Assembly: GCF_001570605.1 (NCBI RefSeq)
Contig: NZ_BBXG01000027.1
Location: 58,080 to 122,079, forward strand
Length of the DNA: 64,000 nucleotides
Direction of reading: 5' to 3'
Source of the DNA: Herbidospora cretacea
Lineage (GTDB): Bacteria; Actinomycetota; Actinomycetes; Streptosporangiales; Streptosporangiaceae
Shown: positions 36,885 to 46,010 of the stretch, one piece after another
Layout: every line of letters begins with the position of its first letter
Numbering within the stretch: position 1 is the first letter of the stretch
Notes under the pieces: model-generated
Seen by the model: the letters and a program-made list of their open reading frames with translations, nothing else
The model's database searches: none
What the model was told of the DNA's origin: nothing
Made by a program: the position numbers and the translations under genes

Positions 36885-37097
36885 CGACCGGGTGCCGCCG
36901 ACGGCCGCCGACGCGAACGCCCGCCTCTCGTGACCCACCCGTAACACGACGGAATCCCGGAATTCGCCCACGTCACCGGTGATCACCCGGCACGGATGGG
37001 CGAATGGGCGAAAAGTGGGCCCTCTCCCCCTGTTGCCAGACCTCCGTGTTAATGCGACATTACGCCCAGACGTCAGTCGGCATACGTCATATGTCTT

Positions 37098-37145
37098 GAA
37101 TGTTCGGCAGCGGCCCTCCCCGCCGATCTGTTAGCGCGAACATTC
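37098..37145. promoter_or_regulatory. Widely spaced 9-bp inverted repeat before the beta-helix gene
   Basis: GAATGTTCG (37098-37106) and CGAACATTC (37137-37145) are exact reverse complements separated by 30 bases. TTGAAT (37096-37101) overlaps the left arm and could be a -35 element. The right arm ends 29 bases before the GTG start. Confidence 0.4.
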
Positions 37146-37173
37146 CGCCGGGAAGCAACGAAAGGAACAGAGC

Positions 37174-39864
37174 GTGAAGTCAGCCTTATCCATCACCGGG
37201 AAGGTGTCAGCGGCGCTCGCGGTGTTCGCCGCCGCTGTGCTGCTGCCGACGTTCACCGGCGGCGTGGCCTCGGCGGCGACCCAGGCCACCTACTACGTCG
37301 CGCCCGACGGCAACGACGGCAACCCGGGAACGATCTCCTCCCCGTTCAGGACCCTGCAGCGCGCGCGGGACGTCGTCCGCACGGTGAACACCGGCATGAC
37401 CGGCGACATCTACGTGTACCTCCGCGGCGGCAACTACCCGATCGGCAGCACCGTCGACTTCACGCAGGCCGACTCCGGCACGAACGGCTTCCGGGTCATC
37501 TACTCCGCGTACCAGAACGAGACGCCGGTCCTCAACGGCGGCGTCCAGGTGACCGGATGGACCCAGCACAGCGGCAACATCTGGAAGGCCCCGCTGAGCC
37601 GCAGCAACAAGCTCCGCGCGCTCTACGTCAACGACAAGCGCGCGTTCATGGCCTCCAAGACCATGAACTCGGGCGGCTGCAACGGCACCTACAACATCAC
37701 GGCCGGGCAGGCCTCCTGGGCATGGGAGTCGGGTTCGCAGTGCGCCGGGGCGAGGTACAGCCTCAACGACTTCCCGGCCATCCCCAACAACCAGGACGAC
37801 ATCGAGATCGAGACGGGCACGACCTGGACCACGGCCATCGTGGGCGTCCGGACGGTCACCTCCGACGGCTCGAACCGCATCGTGCAGTACCAGCAGCCGG
37901 GCGCGGCCATCGCCCAGGGCGCCTTCAACGGCAACGCCCAGATCAACGGCAGCCACAAGGTGATGAACGCCTACGAGTTCCTCGACTCCCCGGGCGAGTT
38001 CTTCTTCGACAAGACGAGCCAGACCGTGTACTACTACAAGGCCAGCTCGGAGAACATGTCGACGGCGACGGTGTACGCGCCGAACAACGTGGCGACCATC
38101 ATCAAGGTCGCCGGCAGCTCCACCAGCGCCCGCGCCCGGAACATCACCTTCTCCGGCCTGACGGTCCAGCACTCCGACTGGAACCTGTTCAACGTGGCCG
38201 GTTCGGTGCTCAAGCAGGCCCAGCAGGGCAACCTCGGCGCGCTCGCCTACGCCAGGCAGAACTTCCACGTCTACTACTACCGCAACGTCGACACGGCGCC
38301 CGGCGCCATCCAGATCGACAACGCCGACGGGCTGCTGCTGCAGAACAACCGGGTCCAGCACACCGGCGTCGACGGCATCAACATGGTCAACGACGTGGTG
38401 AACACGCAGCTGATCGGCAACTTCACCAACGACATCGCCGGGTCGGCCATCACCGTGGGCCATCCCCAGCACGTCTACATCGGCGACTACACCTCCTCCA
38501 ACCGCGAGAAGTACACCGTCGCGACCGAGGGCGCGCCCAAGAACATCGCGATAAGGAACAACTACATCTACGACAGCGCGGTGCTGTTCAACGGGCACAG
38601 CCCCATCTCGGCCTACTTCGCCGACACCCTGTCGGTCCAGCGCAACCGCATCGAGAAGACCCCGTGGTCGGGCGTGACGCTCGGCTGGGGCTGGTGGAAC
38701 TTCGACGGCTCGTCCGGCTCGATCCGGCCCAACGTGCCGACCACCGTGGCGAAGAACAACACCATCAGCCACAACCACTTCATCGACACGGTGCAGCGCC
38801 TGAGCGACACCGCCCCGGTCTACACGCTGGGCAACCAGCCGGGGACGACGATCACCAACAACTACATGCAGGGCGTGCCGTCCGGGCACAAGTACGGCCT
38901 CCACCCGGACGAGGGCTCGGGAAACATGATCTTCCGTGACAACGTCCTGAGCGTCGACAAGAACATCACGTGGCTCATCAACTCCGACGACTTCGGGCGC
39001 AAGCACGACCTGAGCATCACGCAGACCTACGGCCCGATCAACAAGGTCTCCAACAAGAACCTGCCGAACAGCACGGTCCAGGACATCATCGTGTCCTCCG
39101 ACTACGTCTGGCCGGCGGCGGCGTACAGCATCGCGGTGAACTCGGGCCTTGAAGACGCCTACCGGGGCATCATCCCGCAGAGCAACCTCTCCCTGCCCGA
39201 CTACGTCCTGCCCGCCAGCACGTACGTCACCAGCGGGTCGGCCACGATCCCGATCCGCAGCACCGGCGACGCGACCAAGAGCGTCTGGCTGGCCCCGGCC
39301 GGCACGACCACCTTCACCGCCGGCGCCACGATGACCCGGGCGGGCGGCACCGCGACCTCCATGGCCGTCCCGTCGACGAACGGCGAATACCGGCTCTTCG
39401 TGGTGGACGCCCAGGGCAACCGCTCCGCGCAGTCGGTCTCGCTCGTCCGGCAGGGCGGCGGCGGCAACACCGGCGGCGGGCAGCAGATCGTCGGCGGCCA
39501 GTCGAACCGGTGCGTCGACATCGTCAACAGCTCCACCGCCAACGGCACCCAGGCCCAGCTGTGGGACTGCGGCACCGGCGCCAACCAGCGGCTGACCTAC
39601 ACCTCCGGCAAGCAGCTCCAGGTCTTCGGCACCAAGTGCCTGGACGCCAACGGCCAGGGCACCACCAACGGCACCCAGATCATCATCTGGGACTGCAACG
39701 GCCAGACGAACCAGCAGTGGAACGTCAACTCCAACGGCACCATCACCGGCGTCCAGTCAGGCCTCTGCCTGGACGCCAACGGCGCCGGCACCGCCAACGG
39801 CACCAGGCTCATCCTGTGGTCCTGCAACGGCGGCACGAACCAGCAGTGGACCCTGCGCAACTGA
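37174..39864 (+). CDS. Secreted right-handed beta-helix protein with C-terminal ricin-type lectin
   Basis: This 896-residue protein is read from GTG 37174, with AAAGGAA upstream. The signal peptide ends near VASA (34). YYVAPDGNDGNPGTISSPFR opens a parallel beta-helix running to about 690. Such openings are typical of GH141-, GH110- and lyase-type families, and Asn/Asp-rich turns such as LLLQNNRVQHTGVDGINMV recur. Residues of about 769-896 form a CBM13/ricin domain with QAQLWDC, QIIIWDC and RLILWSC plus NQQW endings, the QxW repeats that bind galactose or xylan. It is probably a polysaccharide-degrading enzyme; the exact family cannot be fixed. The fifth codon is TTA. A strong hairpin follows. 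Confidence 0.85.
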   Translation: MKSALSITGKVSAALAVFAAAVLLPTFTGGVASAATQATYYVAPDGNDGNPGTISSPFRTLQRARDVVRTVNTGMTGDIYVYLRGGNYPIGSTVDFTQADSGTNGFRVIYSAYQNETPVLNGGVQVTGWTQHSGNIWKAPLSRSNKLRALYVNDKRAFMASKTMNSGGCNGTYNITAGQASWAWESGSQCAGARYSLNDFPAIPNNQDDIEIETGTTWTTAIVGVRTVTSDGSNRIVQYQQPGAAIAQGAFNGNAQINGSHKVMNAYEFLDSPGEFFFDKTSQTVYYYKASSENMSTATVYAPNNVATIIKVAGSSTSARARNITFSGLTVQHSDWNLFNVAGSVLKQAQQGNLGALAYARQNFHVYYYRNVDTAPGAIQIDNADGLLLQNNRVQHTGVDGINMVNDVVNTQLIGNFTNDIAGSAITVGHPQHVYIGDYTSSNREKYTVATEGAPKNIAIRNNYIYDSAVLFNGHSPISAYFADTLSVQRNRIEKTPWSGVTLGWGWWNFDGSSGSIRPNVPTTVAKNNTISHNHFIDTVQRLSDTAPVYTLGNQPGTTITNNYMQGVPSGHKYGLHPDEGSGNMIFRDNVLSVDKNITWLINSDDFGRKHDLSITQTYGPINKVSNKNLPNSTVQDIIVSSDYVWPAAAYSIAVNSGLEDAYRGIIPQSNLSLPDYVLPASTYVTSGSATIPIRSTGDATKSVWLAPAGTTTFTAGATMTRAGGTATSMAVPSTNGEYRLFVVDAQGNRSAQSVSLVRQGGGGNTGGGQQIVGGQSNRCVDIVNSSTANGTQAQLWDCGTGANQRLTYTSGKQLQVFGTKCLDANGQGTTNGTQIIIWDCNGQTNQQWNVNSNGTITGVQSGLCLDANGAGTANGTRLILWSCNGGTNQQWTLRN

Positions 39865-39880
39865 TCTGAGGTCCCGCCCC

Positions 39881-39912
39881 GGACCCTCCTGGCCCTGTGG
39901 CCAGGGGGGTCC
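39881..39912 (+). terminator. Terminator hairpin after the beta-helix gene
   Basis: GGACCCTCCTGGCC (39881-39894) pairs with GGCCAGGGGGGTCC (39899-39912) through 14 positions with one wobble, around CTGT. There is no T tract, as is common in high-GC actinomycetes. Confidence 0.8.
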
Positions 39913-39958
39913 GGCGGTCGTCCCCCCGGATAACCGGCCGTCCCCGCGCGTAGGACAT

Positions 39959-39972
39959 TAAACTCACCGAAC
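39959..39972 (+). promoter_or_regulatory. -10-like TAAACT directly before the carboxylase operon
   Basis: TAAACT (39959-39964) ends 8 nt before GTG 39973 with no Shine-Dalgarno sequence. This is the fourth such arrangement in the window and would give a leaderless operon mRNA. Confidence 0.45.
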
Positions 39973-41553
39973 GTGATCCAACCTCCCGACTCGGCGGAAA
40001 CGCAGCAGCGACGGACCGCGATGCTCGGCCGGCTCGCCGACCTTGCGGCGGAGCACGCCAAGGCGGTCGAAGGCGGCGGCCAGAAGTACGTGGACCGCCA
40101 CCACTCCCGGGGCAAGCTGCTCGCCCGTGAGCGCGTCGAGCTGCTGCTCGACCCCGACGCCCCGTTCCTCGAACTGTCCCCGCTGGCCGCGTGGGGCTCC
40201 GACTTTCCCGTCGGCGCCAGCGTGGTGACCGGCATCGGGGTGGTCGAGGGCGTCGAGTGCGTGATCGTCGCCAACGACCCGACCGTCCGGGGCGGCGCGT
40301 CGAACCCGTGGACGCTGCGCAAGACGCTGCGGGCCACCCAGATCGCCCTGGAGAACCGGCTCCCGCTGATCAACCTGGTCGAGTCGGGCGGCGCCGACCT
40401 GCCGACCCAGAAGGAGATCTTCATCCCGGGCGGCCGGATGTTCCGCGACCTGACCCGGCTGTCGGCGGCCGGGATCCCGACGGTCGCGATCGTCTTCGGC
40501 AACTCCACCGCCGGTGGCGCGTACGTGCCGGGCATGTCGGACCACGTCGTCATGGTCCGGGAACGCGCCAAGGTGTTCCTCGGCGGCCCGCCGCTGGTCA
40601 AGGTCGCGACCGGGGAGGACGCCGACGACGAGTCGCTCGGCGGGGCCGAGATGCACGCCCGCGACTCCGGCCTGGCCGACTATCTCGCGGAGTCGGAGCA
40701 CGACGCCCTCAGGATCGGCCGCGCCGTGGTGAAGCGGCTCAACTGGCGGAAGAAGGGCCGCCGGCCGAAGCCCTCACGACCGCCGCTGCTCGACGAGGAC
40801 GGCCTCCTCGGCATCGTGCCGGAGGACCTGCGCATCCCCTTCGACCCGCGCGAGGTCATCGGCAGGATCGCCGACGCGAGCGAGTTCGACGAGTTCAAGC
40901 CCCTCTACGGCACGAGCCTGGTCACCGGCTGGGCCACGATCCACGGCTACGACGTCGGGATCCTGGCCAACGCGCGGGGCGTGCTGTTCAGCCAGGAGGC
41001 GCAGAAGGCGGCGCAGTTCATCCAGCTCGCCAACCAGTCGCGCACCCCGCTGCTGTTCCTCCAGAACACCACGGGCTACATGGTCGGCAAGGACTACGAG
41101 CGGGCCGGGATCATCAAGCACGGCTCGATGATGATCAACGCCGTGTCCAACTCCACGGTCCCCCACCTGACGGTCGTCATGGGCGCCAGCTACGGCGCGG
41201 GGAACTACGGGATGTGCGGGCGGGCGTACGACCCCCGGTTCCTGTTCACCTGGCCGAGCGCGAAGTCGGCGGTGATGGGTCCGGCGCAGCTGGCCGGGGT
41301 GCTGTCGATCGTGGGCCGGGCCGCCGCCGAGGCGCGCGGGCAGGCGTTCGACGAGGAGGGCGACGCGGCGATGCGGGCCCTGGTGGAGGGGCAGGTGGAG
41401 GCGGAGTCGCTGCCGTTCTTCCTGTCCGGCCGCCTCTACGACGACGGGGTGATCGACCCTCGCGACACCCGTACCGTCATCGGTTTGTGCCTGTCCGCCA
41501 TCGGCTCGGCCGCCGAGCCCGCCAGCGCCGGTTTCGGCGTCTTCCGGATGTGA
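39973..41553 (+). CDS. Acyl-CoA carboxylase, carboxyltransferase (beta) subunit
   Basis: This is a 526-residue protein from GTG 39973. It has the two crotonase-like halves of biotin-dependent carboxyltransferases: RGKLLARERVELLLDPD and NLVESGGADLPTQKE in the first, and GKDYERAGIIKHGSMMINA with GASYGAGNYGMCGRAYDPRF in the second. The latter matches methylcrotonyl- and geranyl-CoA carboxylase beta subunits more than propionyl-CoA carboxylases. Partner genes for the biotin subunit, an enoyl-CoA hydratase and AtuA follow with overlaps. The substrate is either 3-methylcrotonyl-CoA (leucine) or geranyl-CoA (acyclic terpenes); AtuA in the operon leans to the latter but does not settle it. Confidence 0.9.
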   Translation: MIQPPDSAETQQRRTAMLGRLADLAAEHAKAVEGGGQKYVDRHHSRGKLLARERVELLLDPDAPFLELSPLAAWGSDFPVGASVVTGIGVVEGVECVIVANDPTVRGGASNPWTLRKTLRATQIALENRLPLINLVESGGADLPTQKEIFIPGGRMFRDLTRLSAAGIPTVAIVFGNSTAGGAYVPGMSDHVVMVRERAKVFLGGPPLVKVATGEDADDESLGGAEMHARDSGLADYLAESEHDALRIGRAVVKRLNWRKKGRRPKPSRPPLLDEDGLLGIVPEDLRIPFDPREVIGRIADASEFDEFKPLYGTSLVTGWATIHGYDVGILANARGVLFSQEAQKAAQFIQLANQSRTPLLFLQNTTGYMVGKDYERAGIIKHGSMMINAVSNSTVPHLTVVMGASYGAGNYGMCGRAYDPRFLFTWPSAKSAVMGPAQLAGVLSIVGRAAAEARGQAFDEEGDAAMRALVEGQVEAESLPFFLSGRLYDDGVIDPRDTRTVIGLCLSAIGSAAEPASAGFGVFRM

Positions 41554-41558
41554 GCGAC

Positions 41559-43469
41559 ATGATTCGACGGGTTCTGGTGGCCAACCGGGGCGAGATCGCC
41601 CGGCGGGTGATCCGCGCGTGCGACGCGCTGGGCATCGAGACGGTGGCGGTGTTCGGCGACGCCGACGCGACGGCGCGGCACGTCGCCGAGGCCGGGTCGG
41701 CGGTGCGCGTGGCCCGGTACACCGACGTGGAGCAGCTCATCTCGGCTGCCCGGGCCGCGGGCGCCGACGCGGTGCATCCCGGCTACGGGTTCCTCTCCGA
41801 GGACGCCGGGTTCGCGCGGGCGGTGATGGAGGCGGGGCTGACCTGGATCGGGCCCTCCCCCGAGGCCATCGCGTCGATGGGCGACAAGATCGAGGCCAAG
41901 GCGCTGATGGCCGAGGCGGGGGTGCCGCTGCTGCCGACCCTGGCGTTCGGCGGCGCCTTCACCGAGCCGCCCGCCGATCTCACCTACCCGCTGCTGCTGA
42001 AGGCGTCGGCCGGGGGCGGCGGGCGCGGGATGCGCATCGTGCGGTCGGCCGACGAGCTCGCCGAGGCGGTGGAGTCGGCCGGGCGGGAGGCCGCGGCGGC
42101 GTTCGGCGACGGGACCGTGTTCGCCGAGCCGCTGCTGGAGCGGGCCCGCCACGTCGAGGTGCAGATCCTCGCCGACACCCACGGCACGATCTGGGCGCTC
42201 GGTGAGCGGGAGTGCTCGATCCAGCGCCGCCACCAGAAGGTCCTCGAGGAGGCGCCCTCCCCCGGCGTGACGCCCGAGCTGCGCCGGGCGCTGGCCGAGG
42301 CGGCGGTGAACGCGGCCCGCGCGATCGGCTACACCGGCGCGGGCACCGTGGAGTTCCTGCTGGCCGACGGCCGGTTCCACTTCCTGGAGATGAACACCCG
42401 CCTCCAGGTGGAACACCCGGTCACCGAGGCCGTCTACGGCGTCGACCTGGTCCGTCTCCAGATCGAGATCGCCGAGGGCGCGGCCCTGCCCGGCCTGCCG
42501 CCGAGCCCAGTGGGCCACGCCATCGAGGTGCGCCTCTACGCCGAGGACCCGGCCGACGACTGGAGCCCCCAGACCGGCCGGATGCACCGGTTCGAGGTCC
42601 CGGGCGTGGAGTCGGAGTTCGGCGAGGGCGGCCTGCGGCTCGACTCGGGCATCGTCTCGGGCGACGAGATCAGCACCTTCTACGACCCGATGCTGGCCAA
42701 GGTCATCGCCTACGCCCCGACCCGGGAGGCGGCGGCCCGCCGGCTGGCCACGGCGCTGGCCTTCGCGAAGCTGCACGGCCCGGCGACCAACCGCGACCTC
42801 CTCGTCCGCGTCCTGCGGCACCCCGAGTTCCTGGAGGGCGGCACCGACACGGGTTTCCTGACCCGCCACGAGTTCGCTCCCCTGGCGGGCGTCGACGCCG
42901 TGCGGTTCTCCGCGCTGGCCGCCGCCCTCGCGCGGGCCGCGCGGCCCCGGGAGACCCTGGGCGACCTGCCCGCCGGCTGGCGCAACGTCGTGTCCCAGCC
43001 ACACCGGGCCGCCTTCGAGGAGGCCGGGGAGATCACCTACCTCCACACCCGCGACGGCCTGCGGTCCTCCCCCGAGGCGGTCTTCGTGTCCGCCTCGGAG
43101 AGCGAGGTCGTGCTGGAGATCGCCGGGGTCCGCCGGGTGTTCGGCGTCGCCTGGTACGACGGGGCCGTCCACGTCGACTCCACGCTCGGTCCCGTCCGGC
43201 TCACCCCGCTTCCCCGGCTGCCGGAACCGGTGGTGCAGACTCCTCCTGGGTCGTTGCCCGCCCCGATGCCCGGCACCGTGCTGCGGGTCGAGGTCGGCGT
43301 GGGTGACGAGGTGAAACCTGGGCAGACGGTCGTGGTGCTGGAGGCCATGAAGATGGAACACCGCATCACGGCCCCGGCCGGGGGGGTGGTCGCCGAGCTG
43401 ACCGCCGTCGCGGGACGGCAGGTCGAAGCGGGTACCCCACTGGCTGTGATCAAAGAGGGGGAACGGTGA
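41559..43469 (+). CDS. Acyl-CoA carboxylase, biotin carboxylase / BCCP (alpha) subunit
   Basis: This is a 636-residue protein from ATG 41559 (MIRRVLVANRGEIARR). A GTG at 41550 would overlap the preceding stop as GTGA and add 3 residues, so the start is not certain. The ATP-grasp biotin carboxylase domain shows HPGYGFLSED, KASAGGGGRGMRIV and FLEMNTRLQVEHPVTE. The C-terminal biotinyl domain has EAMKMEH with the biotinylated Lys and about 70 residues around it. It carboxylates biotin with bicarbonate and ATP, then passes the carboxyl group to the beta subunit. It is the second gene of the carboxylase operon. Confidence 0.94.
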   Translation: MIRRVLVANRGEIARRVIRACDALGIETVAVFGDADATARHVAEAGSAVRVARYTDVEQLISAARAAGADAVHPGYGFLSEDAGFARAVMEAGLTWIGPSPEAIASMGDKIEAKALMAEAGVPLLPTLAFGGAFTEPPADLTYPLLLKASAGGGGRGMRIVRSADELAEAVESAGREAAAAFGDGTVFAEPLLERARHVEVQILADTHGTIWALGERECSIQRRHQKVLEEAPSPGVTPELRRALAEAAVNAARAIGYTGAGTVEFLLADGRFHFLEMNTRLQVEHPVTEAVYGVDLVRLQIEIAEGAALPGLPPSPVGHAIEVRLYAEDPADDWSPQTGRMHRFEVPGVESEFGEGGLRLDSGIVSGDEISTFYDPMLAKVIAYAPTREAAARRLATALAFAKLHGPATNRDLLVRVLRHPEFLEGGTDTGFLTRHEFAPLAGVDAVRFSALAAALARAARPRETLGDLPAGWRNVVSQPHRAAFEEAGEITYLHTRDGLRSSPEAVFVSASESEVVLEIAGVRRVFGVAWYDGAVHVDSTLGPVRLTPLPRLPEPVVQTPPGSLPAPMPGTVLRVEVGVGDEVKPGQTVVVLEAMKMEHRITAPAGGVVAELTAVAGRQVEAGTPLAVIKEGER

Positions 43470-44227
43470 CCGAGGTCGTACACCTGACGGTCGAGCGCGG
43501 GGTGGCCACGGTCACGCTCGACTCGCCGCGCAACCGCAACGCCCTGTCGCGTCAGCTCGTCGAGGAGCTGTCGGCCCACCTGGAGGCGGCCGGCTCCGAC
43601 GACGACGTGCGGGCGGTGCTGCTGGCCCACACCGGGCCGGTCTTCTGCGCCGGGGCCGACCTGTCGGAGGCGGCGGCCGAGGGCATGGAGGCGGGCACCC
43701 GCCGGATGATCGACCTGTTCACGCTGGTCGTCGAGCTGCCGAAGCCGGTGGTCTGCCGGGTCGCGGGCAAGGCGCGGGCGGGCGGGCTCGGCCTGCTCGG
43801 CGCGTGCGACATCGTGGTCGCCGACGACAGCGGCGACTACGCGTTCACCGAGGCCCGCCTCGGGCTGGCCCCCGCGATGATCTCGCTGACGCTGCTGCCG
43901 CGCCTCGACGGCCGGGCCGCCGGGCGCTACTTCATCACCGGCGAGACCTTCGGCGCGATGGAGGCCCAGCGCATCGGCCTGCTGACCCAGGCGGTGCCGC
44001 TGCCGCAGCTCGACGACGCGGTCGAGACCGTCCTCGACGGGCTGCGGGCCGCCTCGCCGCAGGGCCTGGCGGAGTCGAAGCGGCTGGTCACCGAGCCGGT
44101 GCGGAAGCTGCTGGCCGAGCGCGGCGACGAGATGGCGACCCTGTCCGCCAAGCTGTTCTCCTCCACCGAGGCGCGGGAGGGCATGAGCGCGTTCCTGCAG
44201 AAGCGCCCGCCGAACTGGGCCGTCTGA
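43466..44227 (+). CDS. Enoyl-CoA hydratase/isomerase (crotonase family)
   Basis: This 253-residue protein starts at GTG 43466, overlapping the previous stop as GTGA. Crotonase landmarks are the oxyanion-hole strands VFCAGADLSEA and KARAGGLGLLGACDIVVA and the FTEARLGLAPAMIS segment. The catalytic Glu pattern agrees with a hydratase acting on methylglutaconyl-CoA-like intermediates. In the operon it would hydrate the product of the carboxylase. Its C-terminal helix ends QKRPPNWAV, typical of this group. Confidence 0.92.
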   Translation: MTEVVHLTVERGVATVTLDSPRNRNALSRQLVEELSAHLEAAGSDDDVRAVLLAHTGPVFCAGADLSEAAAEGMEAGTRRMIDLFTLVVELPKPVVCRVAGKARAGGLGLLGACDIVVADDSGDYAFTEARLGLAPAMISLTLLPRLDGRAAGRYFITGETFGAMEAQRIGLLTQAVPLPQLDDAVETVLDGLRAASPQGLAESKRLVTEPVRKLLAERGDEMATLSAKLFSSTEAREGMSAFLQKRPPNWAV

Positions 44228-45918
44228 TGCTCCGCGTCGCCAACTGCTCGGGTTTCTACGGCGACCGCCTCTCGGCCGCGCGGGAACAGGTCGAAGGCGG
44301 CCCGATCGACGTCCTCACGGGCGACTGGCTGGCCGAGCTGACCATGCTGATCCTGGCCGGGAACCGGCTGAAGGGCCGGCCCGGCTACGCGGCCACGTTC
44401 GTGAAGCAGCTCTCCGAGGTGCTGGCGACCTGCCTCGACCGCGGCATCAAGATCGTGTCGAACGCGGGCGGCCTCGACCCGGCGGCCTGCGCGCGGGCGA
44501 TCCGCGAGCTGGGCCTGCCGGCCAAGGTCGCGACCGTGACCGGCGACGACCTGATGCCCCGCCTGCCGGAGCTGGGCCCGCTGGTCAACCTCGACACCGG
44601 CGAGACCCTCACCGCCGAGCCGGTCACCGCCAACGCCTACCTGGGCGGCTTCCCCATCGCCGCCGCGCTCTCGGCGGGGGCCGACGTCGTGGTGACCGGC
44701 CGCGTCACCGACGCGGCCCTGGTCACCGGGCCCGCGATCTGGCGGTACGGCTGGCGTCCGGGCGACCTCGACCGGCTCGCGGGCTCGGTCGTGGCCGGTC
44801 ACATCATCGAGTGCGGCTGCCAGGCCACCGGCGGCAACTACGCCTTCTTCGACGAGATCCCCGACCTGGCCCACTGCGGCTTCCCCATCGCCGAGATCCA
44901 CGACGACGGCTCCTGCGTCATCACCAAACACCCGGGCACCGGCGGCGCGGTCACCGTGGGAACCGTCACGGCCCAGCTCCTGTACGAGATCGGCGGCCCC
45001 GGCTACCTCGGCCCCGACGTGACGGCCCGCTTCGACACGATCCGCCTCATGCAGGACGGCCCCGACCGCGTGTCGGTGAGCGGGGTGCGCGGCGAGGCGC
45101 CCCCGCCGACGCTGAAGGCGGCCGTCAACGTGCTCGGCGGCTACCGCAACACGATGACCCTGCTGGTCACCGGTCTCGACGTGGCCGAAAAGGCCCGGCT
45201 CGCCGAGGAGGCGGTCTGGGCGCGCGTGCCCAAGGAGAGCTTCGAGCGGACGTACACGGAACTGACCGGGAACCTGCTCCGGATCACGGTCATGGATCCC
45301 GACCGGCGCAAGGCCGGTCGCCTCTTCTCCTCCGCCGTGGTGGAGACGGGCCTGGCCAGCTATCCCGGCTTCTATGGCCTGACCCCGCCCGGCGACGCCT
45401 CGCCCTACGGCGTCTACTGGCCCGTCGCGGTCCCCCGCGAGCTGGTCCACGTGGAGGTCACGCTGGACGGCGCGGAGGTCCCGTTCGGGGACGACGCCCC
45501 GGGAAACGCCCCCGGCGTGCCGCCCGCGCCTCTCGCCGAGCCCTTGTCGGAGGCCGGGCCGTGGTTCTCCGCGCCGGTGCCGATCCCGCTGCCGCTGGAG
45601 GAAGAGCTCCGACCTCTGGGCCTGATCGCGGGCGCCCGGTCGGGCGACAAGGGCGGCAACGCCAACCTCGGGGTGTGGGTGCGGACGCCCGACCACTACG
45701 CGTGGCTGGAGGGTTACCTGACGGCCGACCGGCTGCCCGAGTTGCTCCCCGAGGTGGCCGGATTGCGCGTCGAGCGGTTCGCCTTCCCCAATCTCCTCGC
45801 GGTCAACTTCGTCGTCCACGGCCTGCTCGGCCGGGGAGTGGCCGCCAGCCCGCTGATGGACGCGCAGGCCAAGGCGCTCGGTGAACGCCTGCGCGCGATA
45901 CCGGTCCCGCTGCCCTGA
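44227..45918 (+). CDS. atuA: AtuA-family acyclic terpene utilisation protein (DUF1446)
   Basis: This 563-residue protein starts at ATG 44227, sharing one base with the previous stop. DUF1446/AtuA signatures are ANCSGFYGDRLSAARE at the N-terminus, SNAGGLDPAACA, TGRVTDAALVTGPAIW, IECGCQATGGNY, HPGTGGAVTVGTV and RSGDKGGNANLGVWVR near the C-terminus. AtuA is required for citronellol/geraniol catabolism in Pseudomonas but its reaction is unknown. With the carboxylase and hydratase it gives AtuC-AtuF-AtuE-AtuA-like content. An acyl-CoA dehydrogenase or lyase for the rest of the pathway is not in the window. Confidence 0.9.
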   Translation: MLRVANCSGFYGDRLSAAREQVEGGPIDVLTGDWLAELTMLILAGNRLKGRPGYAATFVKQLSEVLATCLDRGIKIVSNAGGLDPAACARAIRELGLPAKVATVTGDDLMPRLPELGPLVNLDTGETLTAEPVTANAYLGGFPIAAALSAGADVVVTGRVTDAALVTGPAIWRYGWRPGDLDRLAGSVVAGHIIECGCQATGGNYAFFDEIPDLAHCGFPIAEIHDDGSCVITKHPGTGGAVTVGTVTAQLLYEIGGPGYLGPDVTARFDTIRLMQDGPDRVSVSGVRGEAPPPTLKAAVNVLGGYRNTMTLLVTGLDVAEKARLAEEAVWARVPKESFERTYTELTGNLLRITVMDPDRRKAGRLFSSAVVETGLASYPGFYGLTPPGDASPYGVYWPVAVPRELVHVEVTLDGAEVPFGDDAPGNAPGVPPAPLAEPLSEAGPWFSAPVPIPLPLEEELRPLGLIAGARSGDKGGNANLGVWVRTPDHYAWLEGYLTADRLPELLPEVAGLRVERFAFPNLLAVNFVVHGLLGRGVAASPLMDAQAKALGERLRAIPVPLP

Positions 45919-45965
45919 GTCCATACCGCAACCCGAACCGGATTCCGGCGAAACATGAGCCCTCC

Positions 45966-45984
45966 TACAATTGCTCGCAATTGC
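45966..45984 (+). promoter_or_regulatory. TACAAT -10 overlapped by CAATTGC repeats
   Basis: TACAAT (45966-45971) is a good -10 for the small gene at 46011. CAATTGCTCGC (45968-45978) overlaps it and runs into a second GCAATTGC (45977-45984). A similar CAATTGCTTGC is at 47154-47164, before the other small gene. Confidence 0.45.
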
Positions 45985-46010
45985 GGCTGTTGTACGGAAG
46001 GACACCCCCC

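Larger units (their letters stand above)
36528..37173. other. Long intergenic region between two secreted-enzyme genes
   Basis: This 646-base divergent region carries no supported gene; the one plus-strand reading frame within it (36570-36944) has no recognisable protein features. It contains an AT-rich island around 36656-36675 with TATATT on the minus strand (a possible -10 for the PA14 gene), the TGAAAGTTTCA motif at 36874-36884, and a 9-bp inverted repeat at 37098-37145. Control of both flanking secreted proteins is the likely content. Confidence 0.5.

Noticed and set aside
36570..36944. 124-codon plus-strand frame in the long intergenic region
   Set aside because: Arg/Pro-rich with no ribosome site or recognisable features; a minus-strand frame overlaps most of it equally poorly.
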